Assembly: GCA_016124385.1 (NCBI GenBank)
Contig: WGNU01000007.1
Coordinates: 124,001-188,000 of the forward strand
Reading direction: 5' to 3'
From: Alphaproteobacteria bacterium
GTDB lineage: Bacteria > Pseudomonadota > Alphaproteobacteria > Micropepsales > Micropepsaceae
Length of the DNA stretch: 64,000 bases
Position 1 is the first letter of the stretch. Each line of letters opens with the position of its first letter. The notes under the pieces were generated by a model. That model was not told the origin of the DNA, did no database searches, and saw nothing but the letters and a program-made list of their open reading frames with translations. Made by a program: the position numbers and the translations under genes. Below are positions 1 through 9,851 of this stretch, piece after piece.

Positions 1-71
1 CGATAGACCTTCACCGCGTCATCGATGGAAGGGGTGGCGATGCCCACGTGGTTCAGCCGTCCTATGCTCAT
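1..71 (-). CDS. mce: Methylmalonyl-CoA epimerase, N-terminal fragment (runs off left edge)
   Basis: Only the first 23 or so codons are present, read leftward from an ATG at 71. The translation begins MSIGRLNHVGIA and continues with TPSIDDAVKVYR. This matches the start of the vicinal-oxygen-chelate fold of methylmalonyl/ethylmalonyl-CoA epimerase, where the His of NHVGIA is a metal ligand. The family interconverts the (R) and (S) epimers of methylmalonyl-CoA in propionyl-CoA metabolism. Other glyoxalase-fold enzymes start similarly, so the call rests on a short stretch. Confidence 0.7.
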   Translation of the reverse strand, partial: MSIGRLNHVGIATPSIDDAVKVY

Positions 72-198
72 GTCACTCTTCCTTTTCGTCCGCGCCGGCG
101 GGCCGGCGCCCTTTCTCTACTTCCCCTAAATGTCGGGGGAGCGAAGGGCAAGGGCGGCCCGGTTGACGCCGCCGCCGCCGCCCGCCACAAGCCCTTTC

Positions 199-633
199 AT
201 GAGCGATCCCGACATTCCCCCGCCGCCTGAAGGCTTCGTCCTCGCCAAGCGCGGGCCTTTTTCCACCCATAACGGCCCCTTTTTCGTGCGGCCCGAGGAG
301 GGCGGGGGCCTCACGCACGCCTTTCATGTTCTGCCGCGTCACTGCAATCGAATGGGCATTGTGCATGGGGGCATGCTTGCGACCTTCTTCGACGGCGTGC
401 TCGGCCACGCGACGAGCCTTGCGTCCGGTGCGCGCGCCGTGACGATCCATCTCGGCCTCGACTACCTCGCCGCCGCGCGGCAGGGCGAGTGGGTGTTCGG
501 CGAGGGGCGGGCGACGCGCACGACCAAGGACCTCGTCTTCGTCGAGGGGCGGCTCTACACCGAAACCCGCGACGTGCTGCGCGGATCGGCGATCTTCAAG
601 CTGCGGCGGTCGCGTGAGGCTCCGCAGACCTGA
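199..633 (+). CDS. PaaI-type hotdog-fold thioesterase
   Basis: This 144-residue protein has the hotdog thioesterase signature: NRMGIVHGGM at about residues 50-59, followed by an acidic residue at D65 in the long helix, as in PaaI/YdiI-like acyl-CoA thioesterases. Such enzymes hydrolyse acyl-CoA or aryl-CoA thioesters in the cytoplasm. The frame is open upstream to 130, but that stretch is proline/arginine-rich and unlike the family, so the ATG at 199 is preferred. It lies divergent to the epimerase gene and convergent with the beta-lactamase-fold gene. The substrate cannot be read from the sequence. Confidence 0.8.
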   Translation: MSDPDIPPPPEGFVLAKRGPFSTHNGPFFVRPEEGGGLTHAFHVLPRHCNRMGIVHGGMLATFFDGVLGHATSLASGARAVTIHLGLDYLAAARQGEWVFGEGRATRTTKDLVFVEGRLYTETRDVLRGSAIFKLRRSREAPQT

Positions 634-657
634 GCCTCGCACGACGCCGACTAGGGC

Positions 658-1794
658 TCACCCGGCCATCAGCGCCTGATAGATCGGCATGACGAGCTGG
701 AAGGCGCGCAAATCGCCCGTCGTTCCTTCGCCCATGCGGTTCATCACGTAGGAGAAACACGCGCGGCGATCCTGATCGACGATCACGAGCGAGCCGCCCC
801 AGCCACCCCAGAAACACGAATTGGGGCTGGGCAAGGGAACGGAGGGGTTGGGCAGGCCGTAACCCATCCCGTATTTCACCGGAATGCCGAGCACCATGTC
901 CGTCCCCTCGACCTGGACCTGGAGGGGAATGCGCGTGGCGGCCTCGGAGAGAATGCGCTTGCCGTTCGAGACGCCGCCATTGGCGAGAACGGTCTGGACT
1001 GTTGCGACCGAGCGCGCATTGCCGAAGCCGCCGGCAGCGGGGATCTCCGCCGCGCGCCAGGCCCGCGTGCGGGGCTCGAGTGCGGTGAGCTTGGGATTGT
1101 TGAGCGTTCGCCCGGCCACCGAGCCGGGGTCGGCGGTCGCGCCGAGGCCCTCCTTAGGGGGGATCAGCTCGCCGACGCGGGCGTCATGCTCCGGCGCGAG
1201 GCCGATGTGGAAATCGGCGCCCAGCGGCTCGGCGATCTCCTCGCGGAAGAACGTGCCGACCGACTTGCCCGCGACGCGGCGGATGACCTCGCCAACGAGA
1301 TAGCCTTGCGTGATCGCGTGGTAGCCCGGTTTCTCGCCGGGCGTCCACCACGACTCCTGGGAGGCGAGGAGCGAGCAGATACGCTCCCAATCATAGAGCG
1401 CCTCCACCGGCAATTTCTCGGCGAAACCCGAGAGGCCCGCCGCGTGGGCCATCAGGTGCTTCACGCGGACATCGCCTTTGCCGGCGGCCGCGAATTCGGG
1501 CCAATAGCGCGCGACGGGCGCTTCGAAGTCGAGCGCGCCGCGATCGGCAAGGAGAATGGCGCTCAGCGCCGTCATCGTCTTCGTGGTCGAATAGACGTTG
1601 ACGATCGTGTCGCGCTCCCAGGGCCGGGTCTTTGCCTCATCGGCATGGCCGGCCCAGAGGTCGACCACCATTTCGCCGTCGATCGTGGCGGCGAAGGAAG
1701 CGCCGAGATCATCGCCGGACCGCACGCTCCCTGCCAACGCCTCGCGCACGGGCGCGAACCGTTCGTCGCAATAGCCATGGACCGTGTCGGTCAT
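658..1794 (-). CDS. Serine beta-lactamase-fold hydrolase (esterase EstB / class C type)
   Basis: The 378-residue protein carries the penicillin-binding/beta-lactamase motif SxxK as STTK at residues 69-72 and a catalytic tyrosine candidate in GYHAITQG near residue 158. A C-terminal WGGWGGS stretch sits where the KTG-like triad falls. No signal peptide is visible, which fits cytoplasmic EstB-like carboxylesterases better than true beta-lactamases. Such enzymes cleave ester or amide bonds through an acyl-serine intermediate. It reads leftward, 36 bp downstream of isocitrate dehydrogenase, and could be co-transcribed with it. Confidence 0.82.
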   Translation of the reverse strand: MTDTVHGYCDERFAPVREALAGSVRSGDDLGASFAATIDGEMVVDLWAGHADEAKTRPWERDTIVNVYSTTKTMTALSAILLADRGALDFEAPVARYWPEFAAAGKGDVRVKHLMAHAAGLSGFAEKLPVEALYDWERICSLLASQESWWTPGEKPGYHAITQGYLVGEVIRRVAGKSVGTFFREEIAEPLGADFHIGLAPEHDARVGELIPPKEGLGATADPGSVAGRTLNNPKLTALEPRTRAWRAAEIPAAGGFGNARSVATVQTVLANGGVSNGKRILSEAATRIPLQVQVEGTDMVLGIPVKYGMGYGLPNPSVPLPSPNSCFWGGWGGSLVIVDQDRRACFSYVMNRMGEGTTGDLRAFQLVMPIYQALMAG

Positions 1795-1830
1795 CTCGTG
1801 TCCTTCCCCGCCGCCAACGCGCCGCGCGCG

Positions 1831-3045
1831 CTATTTCATCGCTTTCTTAAGGTTCTCGTCGACCTTGTCGAGGAAGCCTTCAGTCGAGAGCCATTTCTGG
1901 TTCGGGCCGACGAGGATCGCGAGATCCTTCGTCATAAAGCCGCTCTCGACGGTGTCCACGCAGATCTTCTCAAGCTTTTGTGCGAAGGCCGCGACGTCGG
2001 GCGTGCCGTCCAGCTTGGCGCGGTGCTGAAGGCCGCGCGTCCAGGCGAAGATCGAGGCGATCGAGTTGGTGGAGGTCGCCTCGCCCTTCTGGTGCTGGCG
2101 GTAGTGGCGGGTGACCGTGCCGTGCGCCGCCTCGGCCTCCATCACCTGGCCGTCCGGCGTCAGGAGGACACTCGTCATGAGGCCGAGCGAGCCGAAGCCT
2201 TGCGCGACCGTGTCGGACTGCACGTCGCCGTCGTAGTTCTTCGCCGCCCAGACGAACTTGCCCGACCATTTCAGCGCGGCCGCGACCATGTCGTCGATCA
2301 GGCGGTGTTCGTAGGTGATCTTCTTGGCGTCGAATTCCTTCTTGAATTCGGCGTCGAAGACTTCCTGGAAGAGATCCTTGAAGCGGCCGTCATAGGCCTT
2401 GAGGATCGTGTTCTTGGTGGAGAGATAGACTGGCCAGCCGCGCTGAAGGCCGTAGTTCATGCAGGCGCGGGCGAAATTGCGGATCGACTCATCGAGGTTG
2501 TACATCGCCATCGCGACGCCGCCGCCGGGGTATTCAAAGACTTTCCGCTCGATCGGCGCAGAGCCGTCCTTCGGCGTGAAGGTGATGGTCAAGGTGCCGG
2601 CGCCCGGAACGACGAAATCGGTCGCGGCGTATTGGTCGCCATAGGCATGACGGCCGACGACGATCGGGTCAGTCCAGCCGGGCACCAGGCGGGGAACATT
2701 TTTGCAGATGATTGGCTCACGGAAGACCGTGCCGTTCAGGATGTTGCGGATCGTCCCGTTGGGGGATTTCCACATCTTCTTAAGGCCGAATTCGGCGACG
2801 CGGGCTTCGTCCGGTGTGATCGTCGCGCATTTGACCCCGACGCCGTAGCGCTTAATCGCCTCGGCCGCCTCGACCGTCACCTTGTCCTCGGTCTTGTCGC
2901 GGTTCTCGACGCCAAGGTCGTAGAGCTTCAGATCGATATCGAGATAAGGGAAGATTAGCTTCTCCTTGATGAGGCTCCAGATGACGCGCGTCATCTCGTC
3001 CCCATCGAGGTCTACCACCGGATTCTTCACCTTGATCTTTGGCAT
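1831..3045 (-). CDS. icd: NADP-dependent isocitrate dehydrogenase
   Basis: This 404-residue protein oxidises isocitrate to 2-oxoglutarate in the TCA cycle, making NADPH. It is the eukaryotic-like monofunctional NADP-IDH common in alphaproteobacteria. It begins [20 protein letters not shown] and has the substrate-binding region [19 protein letters not shown] near residues 95-113. [19 protein letters not shown] stretch supplies metal-binding aspartates, and HGTVTRHYR is part of the NADP site. The frame extends eight codons upstream to 3069, but the ATG at 3045 gives the conserved N-terminus. It is divergent from trmJ. Confidence 0.97.
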   Translation of the reverse strand: MPKIKVKNPVVDLDGDEMTRVIWSLIKEKLIFPYLDIDLKLYDLGVENRDKTEDKVTVEAAEAIKRYGVGVKCATITPDEARVAEFGLKKMWKSPNGTIRNILNGTVFREPIICKNVPRLVPGWTDPIVVGRHAYGDQYAATDFVVPGAGTLTITFTPKDGSAPIERKVFEYPGGGVAMAMYNLDESIRNFARACMNYGLQRGWPVYLSTKNTILKAYDGRFKDLFQEVFDAEFKKEFDAKKITYEHRLIDDMVAAALKWSGKFVWAAKNYDGDVQSDTVAQGFGSLGLMTSVLLTPDGQVMEAEAAHGTVTRHYRQHQKGEATSTNSIASIFAWTRGLQHRAKLDGTPDVAAFAQKLEKICVDTVESGFMTKDLAILVGPNQKWLSTEGFLDKVDENLKKAMK

Positions 3046-3159
3046 GGCGCGCTTTCTCTTGAACCACATGAAACGAATTGCCCTAGCGTTGGGCCGATCG
3101 GGAATGCGCGCCCGCTATAGCATTGGCGGCCAGGGGCTCAAAGGCCAGGACTACGTCCA

Positions 3160-3900
3160 GTGACCAACCCCGTCGTCATTCTCCACGAGCCGCAAATGGG
3201 CGAGAATATCGGCGCGGTCGCCCGCGCAATGGCGAATTTCGGGCTGTCGCGTCTGCGTCTCGTGCGGCCCCGGGACGGCTGGCCCAATCCGAAAGCCCAG
3301 CCGATGGCGGCAGGCGCCGACTTCGTGCTCGACGGCGTGGAGGTGTTCCGCGACCTGAGCGAAGCGCTCGGCGACCTGCGGCTCGTCTTTGCGACCACGG
3401 CGCGGTCTCGGGAGATGCTCAAGCCCTCCGTGACACCCGCCGAGGCAGCTGCGCAGGCGCGCGCCTTCAGCGCCCCGGGGGCGGTCGGCTTCCTCTTCGG
3501 CTCGGAGAGGGCGGGTCTTGCGAACGATGCCGTCGCGTTCGCCGATGCCATCCTCACCATTCCGACGTCGCAGCGGTTCTCCTCGCTCAATCTCGCTCAG
3601 GCGGTTCTCTTGTGTGGTTATGAATGGCACCGCACGGGAGACGCGCCGATCAAGGTCACTGACGGTCCGCTTCCTGCGACCAAAGGCGAGCTGCACGGCT
3701 TTTTCCTTCAACTCGAAAGCGCGCTCGATGAGGGCGGCTTTCTTTTTCCGAAAGAAAAGCGAGCCTCGATGGTCCTCAGTCTGCGTGCCATGTGGCAACG
3801 CGCCGGACTCCTCGAGCAGGATGTTCGCACTTTACGAGGGATCGTAACTGCCTTATCGGGCATCCGCGTGCGGGCTTCGGGGGGCTCATCAGATGATTAG
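3160..3900 (+). CDS. trmJ: tRNA/rRNA methyltransferase of the TrmJ (SpoU/SPOUT) family
   Basis: The 246-residue protein shows the SPOUT knot motifs: NIGAVARAMANFG at 16-28, FLFGSERAGL at 111-120 and SSLNLAQAV at 141-149. TrmJ transfers a methyl group from S-adenosylmethionine to the 2'-OH of nucleotide 32 in some tRNAs. The start is a GTG at 3160, giving the conserved N-terminus TNPVVILHEPQMGENIG. Its stop overlaps the start of the next gene by 8 nt (ATGATTAG), so the two are probably translated from one message. The TrmJ assignment among SpoU paralogues is likely but not proven. Confidence 0.92.
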   Translation: MTNPVVILHEPQMGENIGAVARAMANFGLSRLRLVRPRDGWPNPKAQPMAAGADFVLDGVEVFRDLSEALGDLRLVFATTARSREMLKPSVTPAEAAAQARAFSAPGAVGFLFGSERAGLANDAVAFADAILTIPTSQRFSSLNLAQAVLLCGYEWHRTGDAPIKVTDGPLPATKGELHGFFLQLESALDEGGFLFPKEKRASMVLSLRAMWQRAGLLEQDVRTLRGIVTALSGIRVRASGGSSDD

Positions 3901-4780
3901 GCATGGCTTCGCCGATGTCGGCGACGTCACTTGGCACTATGCCGCGACGGGCTCCGGCGAGGCGCCGCTGCTCGTCTTCGCGCACGGGTTTCCGGAATTC
4001 TGGTACGGCTGGAAATCGGTGCTGGAGCGGCTGAGCGATCGCTTTCTGTGCGTCGCGCCTGACCTTACCGGTTACAATCTCACCTCGAAGCCGACGGACA
4101 CCGCGCGCTACCGCATGGGACGGCTAATCGAAGACCTCGACCGCTTCGTCGATGCCTTTCCGAGCCACGACCGCTTCACACTGGTCGCCCACGATTGGGG
4201 CGGCGCGCTCGCCTGGGCCTATGCGCTGAAACGGCCGGAGCGGTTGCGGCGGCTCGTCATCGTCAACGCCGTTCATCCAGGCGCCTTCCAGCGCGAGGTC
4301 GCGCGCAACCCCGATCAGGCGGCTGCCAGCCAATACATCCATGCCCTTCGCGCCGCCGACGCGGAAACGCGCTACGCGGCCAATGATTTCGCACTTCTTT
4401 GGGCGTCGCTCGCGCCGGTGAAGGCCAGTGGCCATCTCAGCGATGATGACGAGCGCCTCTACAAGGAAGCCTGGGCGCGACCGGGCGCGCTCACGGGCAT
4501 GTTCAACTGGTACCGCGCGATGCGGATCGATCCGCCGCGTCCCGATGGCAGCGCCGCGGCAGTCGCTCCTTACGATCCCGCGCGCCTGACCGTCCATGTG
4601 CCGACGCTCGTGATCTGGGGCGAGCAGGACCATGCGCTCTTGCCTGGGTGCATCGAAGGGCTGGATGCGTTCGTGCCCGGTGTTGAGATCCTGCGCGTGC
4701 CGGAGGGCTCGCACTGGGTCATCCACGAGCGCCCCGATCTCGTTGCCGGTGAGATCAGGCGGTTCAGCGGCGCGGATTGA
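3893..4780 (+). CDS. Alpha/beta hydrolase, epoxide hydrolase / haloalkane dehalogenase type
   Basis: The 295-residue protein has the HGFPEFW oxyanion motif at 31-37 and AHDWGG with nucleophile Asp101, which distinguishes epoxide hydrolases and haloacetate dehalogenases from serine esterases. A C-terminal IWGEQDHALL stretch offers the acid and EGSHWVIHE the histidine. Such enzymes open epoxides or displace halides through an aspartyl-ester intermediate. The ATG at 3893 overlaps the end of trmJ. The stop codon at 4778-4780 lies inside the -35 element of the rpsD promoter. Confidence 0.85.
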   Translation: MIRHGFADVGDVTWHYAATGSGEAPLLVFAHGFPEFWYGWKSVLERLSDRFLCVAPDLTGYNLTSKPTDTARYRMGRLIEDLDRFVDAFPSHDRFTLVAHDWGGALAWAYALKRPERLRRLVIVNAVHPGAFQREVARNPDQAAASQYIHALRAADAETRYAANDFALLWASLAPVKASGHLSDDDERLYKEAWARPGALTGMFNWYRAMRIDPPRPDGSAAAVAPYDPARLTVHVPTLVIWGEQDHALLPGCIEGLDAFVPGVEILRVPEGSHWVIHERPDLVAGEIRRFSGAD

Positions 4781-4804
4781 CACGCCGCCTCGGCTCCCTA
4801 TAGT
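4777..4804 (+). promoter_or_regulatory. Sigma70-type promoter for rpsD
   Basis: TTGACA at 4777-4782 is followed after 16 nt by TATAGT at 4799-4804, a near-consensus housekeeping promoter rarely seen so clearly in GC-rich alphaproteobacterial DNA. It lies 136 nt upstream of the rpsD start and its -35 hexamer overlaps the stop codon of the preceding hydrolase. The long leader to 4940 is GC-rich and could carry S4 autoregulation, but I see no defined structure. Confidence 0.7.
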
Positions 4805-4939
4805 CCCGCCTCCCTTTGTCGGCCCTGGCCGGCAGGGGCTCAGCCCGTGGCCGGGCGCTCCTTCGGGCGCCCCGTCTGTCGGCTCCGAGAGGGGCAGAGG
4901 AGGGCGCGATCAATCACAGCCAACCGGCCAAGGAACGCG

Positions 4940-5557
4940 ATGACGAAGCGCCTGACGACAAAGCACAAGATCGACCGCCGAATTGGCGAGAATCTCTGGG
5001 GCCGTACAAAAAGCCCCGTCAACCGCAGCAAGCCCGGCCCCGGCCAGCACGGCGCGAGGCGCAAGAACAAGCTGTCGGATTTCGGCGTGCAGCTGCAGGC
5101 CAAGCAGAAGCTCAAGGGCTATTACGGCAACATCACCGAGCGGCAGTTCCGCGGTATCTATGCGGAGGCGAACCGGCGCAAGGGCGACACGGGCGAGAAC
5201 CTGATTGGGTTGCTCGAGAGCCGGCTCGACGCGCTCGTCTATCGTGCGAAATTTGCGCCGACCGTTTTCGCAGCCCGGCAGATCATCAGCCACGGCCATC
5301 TCACGGTGAATGGACGCAAGGCCAATGTCGCGAGCATGCGGCTGCGCGTCGGCGACAAGATCGAGTTGACGCAAAAAGCGCGCGAAATGGCGCTCATCAT
5401 CGCCTCGATGCAGTCGAACGAGCGCGACGTGCCGGACTATGTGGAGGTCGACGAGGGCAAGGGGGTCGCCACCTATCTGCGCGTGCCGAAGATCCTCGAC
5501 GTGCCCTATCCGGTTCAGATGAACCCGAACCTCATCGTCGAGTTCTATTCGCGCTAA
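4940..5557 (+). CDS. rpsD: 30S ribosomal protein S4
   Basis: This 205-residue protein is the primary 16S rRNA-binding protein that nucleates 30S assembly. It begins [21 protein letters not shown] and contains [19 protein letters not shown], typical of the zinc-free alphaproteobacterial S4. The central S4 RNA-binding domain lies near residues 95-160, around [17 protein letters not shown] and [10 protein letters not shown]. The frame stays open upstream to 4847, but only the ATG at 4940 gives the family N-terminus. It is a monocistronic-looking gene with its own promoter, convergent with the secreted-protein gene at 5579. Confidence 0.98.
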   Translation: MTKRLTTKHKIDRRIGENLWGRTKSPVNRSKPGPGQHGARRKNKLSDFGVQLQAKQKLKGYYGNITERQFRGIYAEANRRKGDTGENLIGLLESRLDALVYRAKFAPTVFAARQIISHGHLTVNGRKANVASMRLRVGDKIELTQKAREMALIIASMQSNERDVPDYVEVDEGKGVATYLRVPKILDVPYPVQMNPNLIVEFYSR

Positions 5558-5578
5558 GGGTCGCGTGGCTGGGCCGTC

Positions 5579-6052
5579 TCACGGCTCTGCGACGAGAATT
5601 TCGCGGAGCGTGGCATCGCCGTAGTCGATGTCGTCGATCTTCCAGCCTTCAGCATCCGGCACCATCACGTAGCGGACGCGGCGCTCTTCCTCGTAGAGGG
5701 TGAAGATCGCCGTGATGCCGAGGCGGCCTGAATCAAGATCGGCCAGCTCAAAGCGAAACGTCGCGGCATCGAATTCGCGGACGTCGAAATCCTGCGCCCC
5801 ATAGGCGATGTCGAAGTCGACGACCGGAATCTCGAGCGCCTGACCGCGCGCCAAGCCAGCCTCATATTCCTTGCGGAGATCGGTGGTGAAGGCGGCCTCA
5901 AAAACCGCCCGCCCCCCGACGAAGTCGCCGGCCTGATCGGCCGCGATCTTGCGCGCATAAAGTTCGCGCAGCACCTGATCGGCACCGATTTCGGCAAGCA
6001 CCGGCCACGAGCCGCACAGGACAAGGATCAGGGAAAGCACGAACGCGCGCAT
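5579..6052 (-). CDS. Secreted protein of unknown function, last gene after grxD
   Basis: The 157-residue protein has a classic Sec signal peptide (MRAFVLSLILVLCGSWPVLAE), with cleavage expected near residue 20. The mature part is acidic and contains VVDFDIAYGAQDFDVREFD followed by beta-rich segments ending GWKIDDIDYGDATLREIL. This layout recalls DUF3828-like periplasmic proteins, but I cannot confirm the family. It follows grxD by 29 nt on the same strand, so it may be the tail of the pur-bolA-grxD transcript. Confidence 0.75.
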   Translation of the reverse strand: MRAFVLSLILVLCGSWPVLAEIGADQVLRELYARKIAADQAGDFVGGRAVFEAAFTTDLRKEYEAGLARGQALEIPVVDFDIAYGAQDFDVREFDAATFRFELADLDSGRLGITAIFTLYEEERRVRYVMVPDAEGWKIDDIDYGDATLREILVAEP

Positions 6053-6081
6053 GGGCGTCTCTCCGGCCGGAGGCGGGCGCG

Positions 6082-6417
6082 TCAGGCGTCCTGGAGCGCG
6101 ATGCCCTTCTCGGCCAGGAAATCGCGCAGTTCGCTCGCCTCGAACATTTCGCGCACGATATCACATCCGCCCACGAACTCGCCGCGGACATAGAGCTGAG
6201 GGATGGTGGGCCAATCGGAGAACGCCTTGATGCCCTGGCGCAGCTCATCATCGGCAAGAACGTTGACGCCCGTATAGGGGACGCCCAGGTGATCGAGGAT
6301 CTTCACGACGGTTGCCGAGAAGCCGCATTGAGGAAATGTCGGCGTTCCCTTCATGAAGAGCACGACGTCGTTGGCGCCGATCATCGACTGAATTCGTTCG
6401 AAGGCGGGATTGGACAT
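6082..6417 (-). CDS. grxD: Monothiol glutaredoxin, CGFS type (Grx4/GrxD)
   Basis: The 111-residue protein contains CGFS at 31-34, the defining active site of monothiol glutaredoxins that bind a bridging [2Fe-2S] cluster with glutathione. Supporting motifs are FMKGTP (glutathione-binding lysine), WPTIPQLYV with the cis-proline, and GGCDI. Such proteins carry and deliver Fe-S clusters in the cytoplasm and form heterocomplexes with BolA proteins. A BolA gene lies 84 nt upstream on the same strand, a conserved pairing that supports the function. Confidence 0.96.
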   Translation of the reverse strand: MSNPAFERIQSMIGANDVVLFMKGTPTFPQCGFSATVVKILDHLGVPYTGVNVLADDELRQGIKAFSDWPTIPQLYVRGEFVGGCDIVREMFEASELRDFLAEKGIALQDA

Positions 6418-6501
6418 CGTGGCATGCGGCTTAGGGCCGCCTCCCTTTCAGGGTCATTTGGTTGAGGTAAGCCGAGGGGGACCGAGCGTCAAGGTGGCGG
6501 A

Positions 6502-6735
6502 CTATTCCCGCGCCGTCGTCTGCAAGGCGAGGGCGTGGAGTTCGCCCCCCATCCGCCCCTTCAAGGCCGCGTAAACCATTTGATGCTGCTGCACGCGCGA
6601 CTTGCCTTTGAAGGCATCCGCAACAACGTGCGCGGCGAAATGATCACCATCGCCAGCCAGATCGGTAATGGTGACCTCAGCGTCAGGAAACGCTTCCTTG
6701 ATCAGGCGTTCGATGTCCCGCGCGATCATCGGCAT
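6502..6735 (-). CDS. BolA family protein
   Basis: This 77-residue protein has the short IbaG/BolA2-like form: MIARDIERLIKEAFPDAEV, then a GDGDHFAAHVV strand, the GKSRVQQHQMVYAAL segment with the conserved histidine, and ELHALALQT. BolA proteins bind [2Fe-2S] clusters together with CGFS glutaredoxins and help iron signalling or cluster delivery. It sits between purL (16 nt upstream) and grxD, an arrangement I recall as common in rhizobia-like genomes. The start at 6735 is followed by MPMIA; initiation at the second ATG is also possible. Confidence 0.93.
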   Translation of the reverse strand: MPMIARDIERLIKEAFPDAEVTITDLAGDGDHFAAHVVADAFKGKSRVQQHQMVYAALKGRMGGELHALALQTTARE

Positions 6736-6751
6736 AATTGGGTTCCTTCGG

Positions 6752-8944
6752 TCACGGATGGGCCATCAGGTCGGGCAGCCAAGCTTCGTGCGCGTCCCTC
6801 AACTCTGCCACAGAGCCCCAATCCTCGCCATTGACGCGAATGTGATCTCCCTCGACTAGCCCAAGCCGCGTGGTCGGGACGCCCGCCTCGCGCGCCGCCG
6901 CAACCAGGGCCGTCATGCGATCCGCCGTCATGCAGACGACATAACGCGCCTGATCCTCGCCATAAAGGAAGGCATGGGACGCGATGCCGGCCGGGGTCTC
7001 GATCCGGCAGCCGAGGCCGCCGGCCATCGCCATTTCGGCGAGCGCGAGGATGAGGCCACCGTCCGAACAATCATGCACGGTGCGCACATGCCCGTCCGCG
7101 ACGAGGCCACGGACGAAATCGCCGTTGCGCTTCTCGGCCTCCAGATCGACCGGCGGCGGGGGGCCGTCGCTCCGCCCCAGCTCATCGCGCAAGAAGATCG
7201 ATTGGCCGAGGTGACCGTGCGTCTCGCCGAGGAGAACGATTACCTCGTCCGCGCGCTTGAAAGCGACCGTCGCCATACGCGCGACGTCGCGCAGCAGGCC
7301 CACGCCGCCGATCGCGGGGGTTGGGAGAATGCCCGCACCATTCGTCTCATTGTAGAGCGAGCAATTGCCCGAGACGACTGGGAAGTCGAGCGCACGGCCG
7401 GCGTCGCCTAGGCCTTTCACACAGCCGACGAACTCTCCCATGATCTCAGGCTTCTGGGGATTGCCGAAATTGAGATTGTCCGTAAAGGCAAGGGGCAGCG
7501 CGCCGACGGCCGAGAGATTGCGCCATGCCTCGGCGACGGCCTGTTTGCCGCCCTCGTACGGGTCCGCGCGGCAATAGCGGGGCGTTACGTCAGTCGTGAT
7601 CGCCAGACCCTTGCGGCGGCCGTGGACACGCACAACCGCCGCATCGCCGCCCGGCGCCTGCACCGTGTCGGCCATGACAGAATAGTCGTACTGCTCCCAG
7701 ATCCAGCGGCGGGACGCGAGATCGGGACGGGCCACCATCCGCTTGAGCGTCGCCTTGAGATCGGCCGGCGGCTCGATCTCGCCAAGTGGGGCGGGCGGTT
7801 TCCGCTCGACATAGGGACGTTCGTAGACGGGCGCCGCGTCGGCGAGCGCCGAGACCGGCAGATCGGCCTCGATGCGGCCCTGATGGCGCACGACCATCCG
7901 GCCCGTGTCGGTCGTCCGGCCGATCACCGCGAAATCGATGCCCCATTTGTCGAAAATCTTCTTGGCCTGCTTCTCGCGGCCGGGCTTCAGCACGACGAGC
8001 ATGCGCTCCTGGCTTTCGGAGAGCATCATCTCATAGGCCGTCATGTGCGTCTCGCGCTGGGGCACGTGATCGAGATCGAGCTCGATGCCGAGGCCGCCTT
8101 TCGAGGCCATCTCGGCGGAGGAGGAGGTGAGGCCGGCCGCGCCCATGTCCTGGATGGCGATGATCGCATCCGATTGCATGAGTTCGAGGCAGGCCTCGAG
8201 CAGCAATTTCTCCGTGAACGGATCGCCGACCTGAACGGTCGGGCGTTTTTCCTCGGATGCTTCGTCGAATTCAGCCGAGGCCATGGTCGCGCCGTGGATG
8301 CCGTCGCGGCCGGTCTTCGAGCCGACATAAACGACCGGATTGCCGACGCCCTTCGCCTCCGACAAAAATATCCTGTCGGTATTGGCGATGCCGACGCACA
8401 TCGCGTTGACGAGGATGTTGCCGTTGTAGGCGGGATCGAAATTCACCTCGCCGGCAACCGTCGGCACGCCCATGCAATTGCCGTAACCGCCGATGCCCGC
8501 GACGACGCCGGCCACGAGGTGGCGCGTCTTTGGATGATCCGGCGCGCCGAAGCGCAGCGCGTTCGCCATCGCGACCGGCCGGGCGCCCATCGTGAAGACG
8601 TCGCGCATGATGCCACCGACGCCCGTCGCTGCGCCCTGGTAGGGCTCGATGAAGCTGGGATGGTTGTGGCTCTCCATCTTGAAGACCACCGCCTCGCCAT
8701 CGCCGATATCGACGACGCCGGCATTTTCGCCCGGCCCCTGGATAACGCGCGGGCCTTCGGTCGGAAGGGTCTTGAGCCAGATGCGCGAGGATTTGTAGGA
8801 GCAATGCTCCGACCACATGACCGAGAAGATGCCGAGCTCGGTGACATTGGGCGTGCGGCCGAGCAGGTCTTCGATCTTGGCGTATTCATCCGCCGAAAGC
8901 CCATGGGCGAGGGCGGTCTCAAGGCTCACCATCGGCACCGTCAC
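6752..8944 (-). CDS. purL: Phosphoribosylformylglycinamidine synthase subunit PurL
   Basis: The 730-residue protein is the small-type PurL that works with PurQ and PurS to turn FGAR into FGAM in step four of de novo purine synthesis. Visible motifs include [14 protein letters not shown] (catalytic histidine region), [24 protein letters not shown], and [19 protein letters not shown]. The C-terminal AIRS-like half has [22 protein letters not shown]. Length is normal for the three-subunit system. Its start overlaps the end of purQ by 4 nt (8941-8944), indicating translational coupling. Confidence 0.98.
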   Translation of the reverse strand: MTVPMVSLETALAHGLSADEYAKIEDLLGRTPNVTELGIFSVMWSEHCSYKSSRIWLKTLPTEGPRVIQGPGENAGVVDIGDGEAVVFKMESHNHPSFIEPYQGAATGVGGIMRDVFTMGARPVAMANALRFGAPDHPKTRHLVAGVVAGIGGYGNCMGVPTVAGEVNFDPAYNGNILVNAMCVGIANTDRIFLSEAKGVGNPVVYVGSKTGRDGIHGATMASAEFDEASEEKRPTVQVGDPFTEKLLLEACLELMQSDAIIAIQDMGAAGLTSSSAEMASKGGLGIELDLDHVPQRETHMTAYEMMLSESQERMLVVLKPGREKQAKKIFDKWGIDFAVIGRTTDTGRMVVRHQGRIEADLPVSALADAAPVYERPYVERKPPAPLGEIEPPADLKATLKRMVARPDLASRRWIWEQYDYSVMADTVQAPGGDAAVVRVHGRRKGLAITTDVTPRYCRADPYEGGKQAVAEAWRNLSAVGALPLAFTDNLNFGNPQKPEIMGEFVGCVKGLGDAGRALDFPVVSGNCSLYNETNGAGILPTPAIGGVGLLRDVARMATVAFKRADEVIVLLGETHGHLGQSIFLRDELGRSDGPPPPVDLEAEKRNGDFVRGLVADGHVRTVHDCSDGGLILALAEMAMAGGLGCRIETPAGIASHAFLYGEDQARYVVCMTADRMTALVAAAREAGVPTTRLGLVEGDHIRVNGEDWGSVAELRDAHEAWLPDLMAHP

Positions 8945-9612
8945 GGCAGGGCCTCGAGGATGCTCGCAAACATTTTCGAGCCGTCGGTGAGGCCGAGTTC
9001 GGCGTCGGCCGCGCGCTCGGGGTGGGGCATCAGCCCCAGGATCCGCCGGTTCTCAGAGAGGATTCCCGCGATGTCGCGCGCCGCGCCATTCGGATTGGCG
9101 CCGGGCGCATAGCGGAGCGCCACGCGGCCCTCACCCTCGATCCGGTCGAGCGTTTCCTCGTCGGCGAAATAATTTCCGTCGCCGTGGGCCACCGGAATTT
9201 TGATTTCCTCGCCTCTCTTAAAGCGGCGTGTGAAGAGCGATTGGGTTTCCTCGACCCTCAGCGCGACCGGCTTGCAGACGAAGCGCAAGCTCGCGTTCCG
9301 CATGAGGACGCCGGGCAAGAGCCCCGTTTCGCAAAGGATCTGGAAGCCGTTGCAGATGCCGAGCACGGGCGTACCCGCGCGGGCGCGGCGCACGATGTCG
9401 CGCATGATGGGCGAATGCGCAGCCATCGCCCCGCAACGCAGATAGTCGCCGAAGGAGAAGCCGCCGGGCAGGACGATCAGATCGAGATCGTCGGGAACAT
9501 CCGTTTCGGCATGCCAAAGCATGCGCGGCGCCTTGCCCGTCGCCCGCTGGAGGGCGACCGCCGCGTCACGATCACAATTGGAAGCCGGAAAAACGACAAC
9601 AGCCGATTTCAT
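8941..9612 (-). CDS. purQ: Phosphoribosylformylglycinamidine synthase subunit PurQ
   Basis: The 223-residue protein is the class I glutamine amidotransferase subunit supplying ammonia to PurL. The nucleophile is Cys87 in [10 protein letters not shown], the oxyanion region is [15 protein letters not shown] near 48-62, and the histidine-glutamate pair is in GLMPHPERA near the C-terminus. It overlaps purS by 4 nt upstream and purL by 4 nt downstream, so all three subunits should be made in close proportion. Confidence 0.98.
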   Translation of the reverse strand: MKSAVVVFPASNCDRDAAVALQRATGKAPRMLWHAETDVPDDLDLIVLPGGFSFGDYLRCGAMAAHSPIMRDIVRRARAGTPVLGICNGFQILCETGLLPGVLMRNASLRFVCKPVALRVEETQSLFTRRFKRGEEIKIPVAHGDGNYFADEETLDRIEGEGRVALRYAPGANPNGAARDIAGILSENRRILGLMPHPERAADAELGLTDGSKMFASILEALP

Positions 9613-9851
9613 TGCGATAGGTCGATCGCGTAGTTCTCAATGACCGTGTTGGCGAGCAAGCGCTCGCACATTGCGCGGACCTGCTCGCGGGCGCGGGCTT
9701 CGTCGGTTTCGGCTAGGTCGAGATCGATCACCTTGCCCTGCCGCACCTCACTCACGCCCTCGAACCCTAGGCCTTCGAGCGCATGGCCGATAGCCTTGCC
9801 CTGCGGGTCCAGCACGCCCGTCTTCAACGTTATATGGATTCGCGCCTTCAT
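9609..9851 (-). CDS. purS: Phosphoribosylformylglycinamidine synthase subunit PurS
   Basis: This 80-residue protein begins [20 protein letters not shown] and includes [19 protein letters not shown], the signature of the small bridging subunit that links PurQ to PurL. The reading frame is open further upstream inside purC, but the ATG at 9849-9851 gives the family N-terminus and overlaps the purC stop by 4 nt. It also overlaps purQ by 4 nt. Confidence 0.96.
   Translation of the reverse strand: MKARIHITLKTGVLDPQGKAIGHALEGLGFEGVSEVRQGKVIDLDLAETDEARAREQVRAMCERLLANTVIENYAIDLSQ

Noticed and set aside
1186..2958. 590-codon open frame antisense to isocitrate dehydrogenase and the beta-lactamase-fold gene
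   Set aside because: Both opposite-strand genes have clear family motifs, and GC-rich DNA commonly leaves the complementary frame open. The translation shows no recognisable domain.
7622..9112. 496-codon open frame antisense to purL
   Set aside because: It mirrors purL codons, has no domain and no convincing start, whereas purL is unmistakable.
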